Assembly: GCA_030682595.1 (NCBI GenBank)
Contig: JAUXNZ010000208.1
Span: forward strand, 1 to 8,113
Reading direction: 5' to 3'
Length of the DNA stretch: 8,113 bases
Source: Rhodocyclaceae bacterium
GTDB lineage: Bacteria; Pseudomonadota; Gammaproteobacteria; Burkholderiales; Rhodocyclaceae
The notes under the pieces were generated by a model that was not told the DNA's origin, did no database searches, and was given only the letters and a program-made list of their open reading frames with translations. Numbering within the stretch: the stretch's first letter is position 1; every line of letters starts with the position of its first letter. Made by a program: the position numbers and the translations under genes. This document shows, piece by piece, positions 6,258 to 8,113 of the stretch.

Positions 6258-6593
6258 TCAGCTTACGCCGTGTTCGGCAAGAAAGGTTTTCACCCAATGA
6301 TCGCCGCGCGCTCCGGAAAACCTTCCCTTGATCTCACCGCTGCTGAACAGCAGCACGGTGGGAAAGCCCTTGAGGCCGTAACGGCCGGCCAGCTTCATGT
6401 TGTCGCCGTCATCCACCTCGACCTTGGCGAGTTTGATCCGGCCGCCCAACGCGGTGGTGACGCGCTCCAAAACCGGCGTCAGAGCGACGCAGGGCGGGCA
6501 CCACTCGGCCCAGAAGTCGACGATGACGGGCTGGGTGCGCGAGGCTTCGATGACGGCGGTCTCGAAACCGGCGAGGTCGGTGTCGCAGATCAT
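6258..6593 (-). CDS. Thioredoxin-like protein with a WCPPC active site (111 aa)
   Basis: A single thioredoxin fold of typical length without signal peptide or membrane segment, so cytoplasmic. The core is intact: IVDFWAEW with the buried D26, the redox motif W31-C32-P33-P34-C35, and the cis-proline loop GFPT (76-79, P78). The expected central segment KVEVDD (57-62) and the final strand-helix are present. Classical thioredoxin has WCGPC; WCPPC is commoner in TlpA/ResA-like and other thioredoxin-like proteins and may change redox potential or partner. I therefore do not call it trxA. The start at 6593 fits the fold's usual N-terminus but lacks a clear Shine-Dalgarno. The frame stays open upstream without another ATG. 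It sits 5 nt ahead of the MFS gene, probably the first gene of a two-gene operon. It may serve as a general or dedicated disulfide reductase; the substrate is unknown. Confidence 0.9.
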   Translation of the reverse strand: MICDTDLAGFETAVIEASRTQPVIVDFWAEWCPPCVALTPVLERVTTALGGRIKLAKVEVDDGDNMKLAGRYGLKGFPTVLLFSSGEIKGRFSGARGDHWVKTFLAEHGVS

Positions 6594-6606
6594 ATTGTTT
6601 TCGGGT

Positions 6607-6636
6607 TCATGAGCGGGAGCAATTGTACGGACACAT
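6607..6636 (-). CDS. Possible 9-codon leader ORF upstream of the thioredoxin-like gene
   Basis: On the minus strand an AGGGGGAG stretch stands 2 nt before ATG (6636-6634), opening a nine-codon frame reading MCPYNCSRS. It stops at TGA (6609-6607), 13 nt before the thioredoxin-like ATG. The purine-rich SD is much stronger than the one for the downstream gene, though its spacing is short. The two Cys codons are intriguing beside a redox gene, but this may be chance. It also conflicts with the -10 element at 6622-6627, which would start transcripts inside this ORF. Confidence 0.2.
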   Translation of the reverse strand: MCPYNCSRS

Positions 6637-6651
6637 AACTCCCCCTGTGAT
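6622..6651 (-). promoter_or_regulatory. Weak candidate promoter for the thioredoxin-MFS operon
   Basis: On the minus strand TACAAT (6627-6622) matches 5 of 6 bases of the -10 consensus. ATCACA (6651-6646), 18 bp upstream, matches 4 of 6 of the -35. Transcription would begin near 6615 with a leader of about 20 nt. The position is sensible: downstream of the terminator at 6739-6769 and just before the start codon. The match quality alone would not carry the call. Confidence 0.3.
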
Positions 6652-6738
6652 GTGGCGATGTACTGCGATTGAACAATGAAAAGTCGGCGGCGGGCGGGCT
6701 TTCCACCACCCGCGCGCCGCTATTGAATGGGCGCGGCG

Positions 6739-6769
6739 AAAAACTTTGACCACCGCCGCGGGGCGGTGG
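6739..6769 (-). terminator. Intrinsic terminator after the hydrolase gene
   Basis: Read on the minus strand, CCACCGCC (6769-6762), loop CCGC, GGCGGTGG (6757-6750) forms a perfect 8-bp GC-rich stem. It is followed by TCAAAG and then five T (6743-6739). It starts 22 nt after the stop of the metallo-hydrolase gene, where a terminator for the 8113-6792 operon is expected. The T-run begins 6 nt from the stem, somewhat late for an ideal terminator. Confidence 0.6.
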
Positions 6770-6791
6770 CTGGGGGTGGAGGACGCTTGGA

Positions 6792-7433
6792 TTATCCGAC
6801 CTGATCGCCCGCGTAAGGATTGCTGGCGCGTTCCTCGCCGAAGGTGGAATTCGGCCCGTGGCCGGGAACGAAGGAAAAATCATCGCCCAGCGGAAAGAGC
6901 TTTTCACGGATGGAGTGGATCAATTCGGTCGGGTTGCCGAGCGGAAAATCCGTGCGGCCGATCGAGCCGGCGAACAGCACGTCGCCGACGAGGGCGAGCT
7001 TCGAGGGCTTATGGATGAACGACACATGCCCCGGCGTGTGACCCGGGGTGTGCAGCACATCGAGCGTGAGGCCGCCCACCGCCACCGTGTCGCCATCTTC
7101 CAGCCAACGGTCGGGGGTGAATGCCGGCGTCGGCGGAAAACCGAACATGCCGCACTGTTCGGGCAGTTGCTCCAGCCAGAAGGCATCCGCACGCTGCGGG
7201 CCTTCCACCGGCACATTGAGGTGCTTGGCGAGCGCCACCGTGCCGCCGACGTGATCGATATGGCCGTGCGTGAGCAGCAGCTTTTCGACCTTGAGGCGGT
7301 TTTCCTTGATGACGTCGAGAATGGCCTCGACATCGCCGCCGGGATCGACCACCGCCGCCTGACGGGTGGCCGGGTCCCAGAGAATGGTGCAGTTTTGAAC
7401 CAGGGGGGTGACGGGGAGAATGAGGTAGTCCAT
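6792..7433 (-). CDS. MBL-fold metallo-hydrolase, YcbL / glyoxalase II-like (213 aa)
   Basis: A cytoplasmic metallo-beta-lactamase-fold hydrolase. The metal ligands are all visible: THGHIDH (55-61, giving H56, H58, D60, H61), H132 in HTPGHTPGH (128-136), bridging D151 in GDVLF, and H192 in PGHG. GRTDFP (159-164) and the closing ERASNPY (201-207) match the compact single-domain YcbL type, which lacks the C-terminal helical domain of classical GloB. The length of 213 fits that group. Family members hydrolyse S-lactoylglutathione or similar thioesters, so a role in methylglyoxal detoxification is plausible but not proven. Other thioesterase or sulfur-related roles within the fold cannot be excluded, and the motif set does not suggest a beta-lactamase. 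The ATG at 7433 lies 7 nt after the stop of the upstream membrane protein gene, so the two are probably co-transcribed. A terminator follows at 6739-6769. Confidence 0.9.
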   Translation of the reverse strand: MDYLILPVTPLVQNCTILWDPATRQAAVVDPGGDVEAILDVIKENRLKVEKLLLTHGHIDHVGGTVALAKHLNVPVEGPQRADAFWLEQLPEQCGMFGFPPTPAFTPDRWLEDGDTVAVGGLTLDVLHTPGHTPGHVSFIHKPSKLALVGDVLFAGSIGRTDFPLGNPTELIHSIREKLFPLGDDFSFVPGHGPNSTFGEERASNPYAGDQVG

Positions 7434-7440
7434 TGGTTTA

Positions 7441-8113
7441 TCAGTGAGCCATGAGGGAAATTCCCGCCAGCAGAATGCCGGCGAGGATGAACAAGCCGAT
7501 GATGATCGCCTTCCACGGCGTCGGTTTTTCGGCGTAGGGGTCGGTCAACGAACTTTCGGCGCCCTTGGGCAGCGCGGCGAGCTGGGTCAGCGAGGTGCCG
7601 AAGGGAATATTGATGCGCGCCCGGGCATTCACCGCCCAGCCGTTGGCGTCGAGCAGCGGCCCGAGGTTGCGGGCGCGCAGTTTGAACCAGGCGATCGCCA
7701 CGGCCGGGCCGGAGATCATGAGCAGCAACCCTGCCAGTACCAGCGGAAACTGCCAGGCCTTGAGGCCGAGCAAGCCGGTGAGCGTGGCCGCGAGCGCCGT
7801 GCCGATGGCGCCGACGGCCAGGCCGATAGCGGCGAAAATGCCGGCGAACTTGCCGACATCGAAGGGCGCGGCGGGCGGCTTGGCGGGCGCTTCGGCTGCC
7901 TTGCCGACCGCGCCGGCCACGCCGGTCAGCTTGCTGTCGACCGCGCCGGCCTTGCTGGCGGCAAATTTCTGCAACTGTTCGGACACCAGCCGCGCCAGTT
8001 TTTTGTAGGGCGACCAGAAGGCCTGCCGCAGACTGATCGGATGATCGACGATCCTGGTGATCGTCGCGTCCCAGTCATTGCCCTGCCGGTCATAGAACAC
8101 GCCGTTCCTGCCG
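7441..8113 (-). CDS. Unrecognised membrane protein, C-terminal 223 residues only
   Basis: The frame is open to the right edge, so the true start is outside; the GTG at 8100 is internal sequence, not a credible start. Numbering the visible part from that GTG (plus four residues before it), there is first a soluble segment with aromatic and charged residues, including DRQGNDWDATITRI (4-17) and RQAFWSPYKKLAR (25-37). An Ala/Pro/Lys linker follows (about 48-80). Two hydrophobic segments form a pair (about 85-113 and 118-138). Next comes a polar region with NLGPLLDANGWAVNAR (145-160), then RINIPFG (162-168) and SLTDPYAEKPTPW (184-196), and a last transmembrane segment (about 197-217) at the C-terminus. 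I cannot assign a family from memory and give no function. Three membrane segments with a large N-terminal soluble part is all that can be said. The stop is 7 nt upstream of the YcbL-like gene. Confidence 0.8.
   Translation of the reverse strand, partial: GRNGVFYDRQGNDWDATITRIVDHPISLRQAFWSPYKKLARLVSEQLQKFAASKAGAVDSKLTGVAGAVGKAAEAPAKPPAAPFDVGKFAGIFAAIGLAVGAIGTALAATLTGLLGLKAWQFPLVLAGLLLMISGPAVAIAWFKLRARNLGPLLDANGWAVNARARINIPFGTSLTQLAALPKGAESSLTDPYAEKPTPWKAIIIGLFILAGILLAGISLMAH

Noticed and set aside
6590..6907. A 105-codon minus-strand frame spanning the gap 6594-6791
   Set aside because: It begins inside the hydrolase gene, runs through the terminator hairpin and has no supporting SD or domain.
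6792..7433. Beta-lactamase (antibiotic resistance)
   Set aside because: The HxHxDH motif is shared by the whole metallo-hydrolase fold. There is no signal peptide, and the GRTDFP and ERxSNPY features point to the YcbL/glyoxalase II group.

Overview
The window is GC-rich (roughly 65% in the genes) and looks like a betaproteobacterial chromosome, probably from the Rhodocyclales/Burkholderiales range. This is inferred from the hemE-priA adjacency, the codon bias, the style of the proteins and a GC-rich palindromic element of a kind I associate with Burkholderiales intergenic DNA. It reads mostly as housekeeping DNA. I found no phage, IS, CRISPR, tRNA or rRNA, and no convincing new defence or biosynthetic system.

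Layout, left to right. (i) Minus strand: the N-terminus of a small secreted Ala/Pro-rich protein (1-137), preceded in transcription order by a phosphofructokinase of the GGGGT/PKTIDND type (242-1384). (ii) Plus strand, divergent from pfkA across 97 bp: hemE, uroporphyrinogen decarboxylase (1482-2549). (iii) A 452-bp non-coding gap (2550-3001) with two parts: an AT-rich stretch (about 40% GC) carrying a consensus DnaA box and several dyads, then a GC-rich palindromic element abutting the next gene. (iv) Plus strand: priA, replication restart helicase (3002-4984), about 70 residues shorter than the E. coli protein. (v) Minus strand, convergent with priA: an MFS transporter (5041-6252) only 5 nt behind a thioredoxin-like gene (6258-6593), probably one operon. 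(vi) A non-coding gap (6594-6791) with a good intrinsic terminator for the genes to its right. (vii) Minus strand: a YcbL-type metallo-beta-lactamase-fold hydrolase (6792-7433), 7 nt behind an unrecognised membrane protein that runs off the right edge (7441-8113).

Functionally, pfkA serves glycolysis or its reverse, hemE serves tetrapyrrole synthesis, and priA reloads the replisome at stalled forks. The trx-MFS and membrane protein-hydrolase pairs are co-transcribed by spacing, but no shared pathway is evident. The points most worth a second look are: the priA Shine-Dalgarno lying in the 3' arm of a 9-bp hairpin built from a repeat-like element; the apparent absence of the PriA winged-helix region; the mixed ATP/PPi signature of the phosphofructokinase; and the AT-rich DnaA-box region between hemE and priA.
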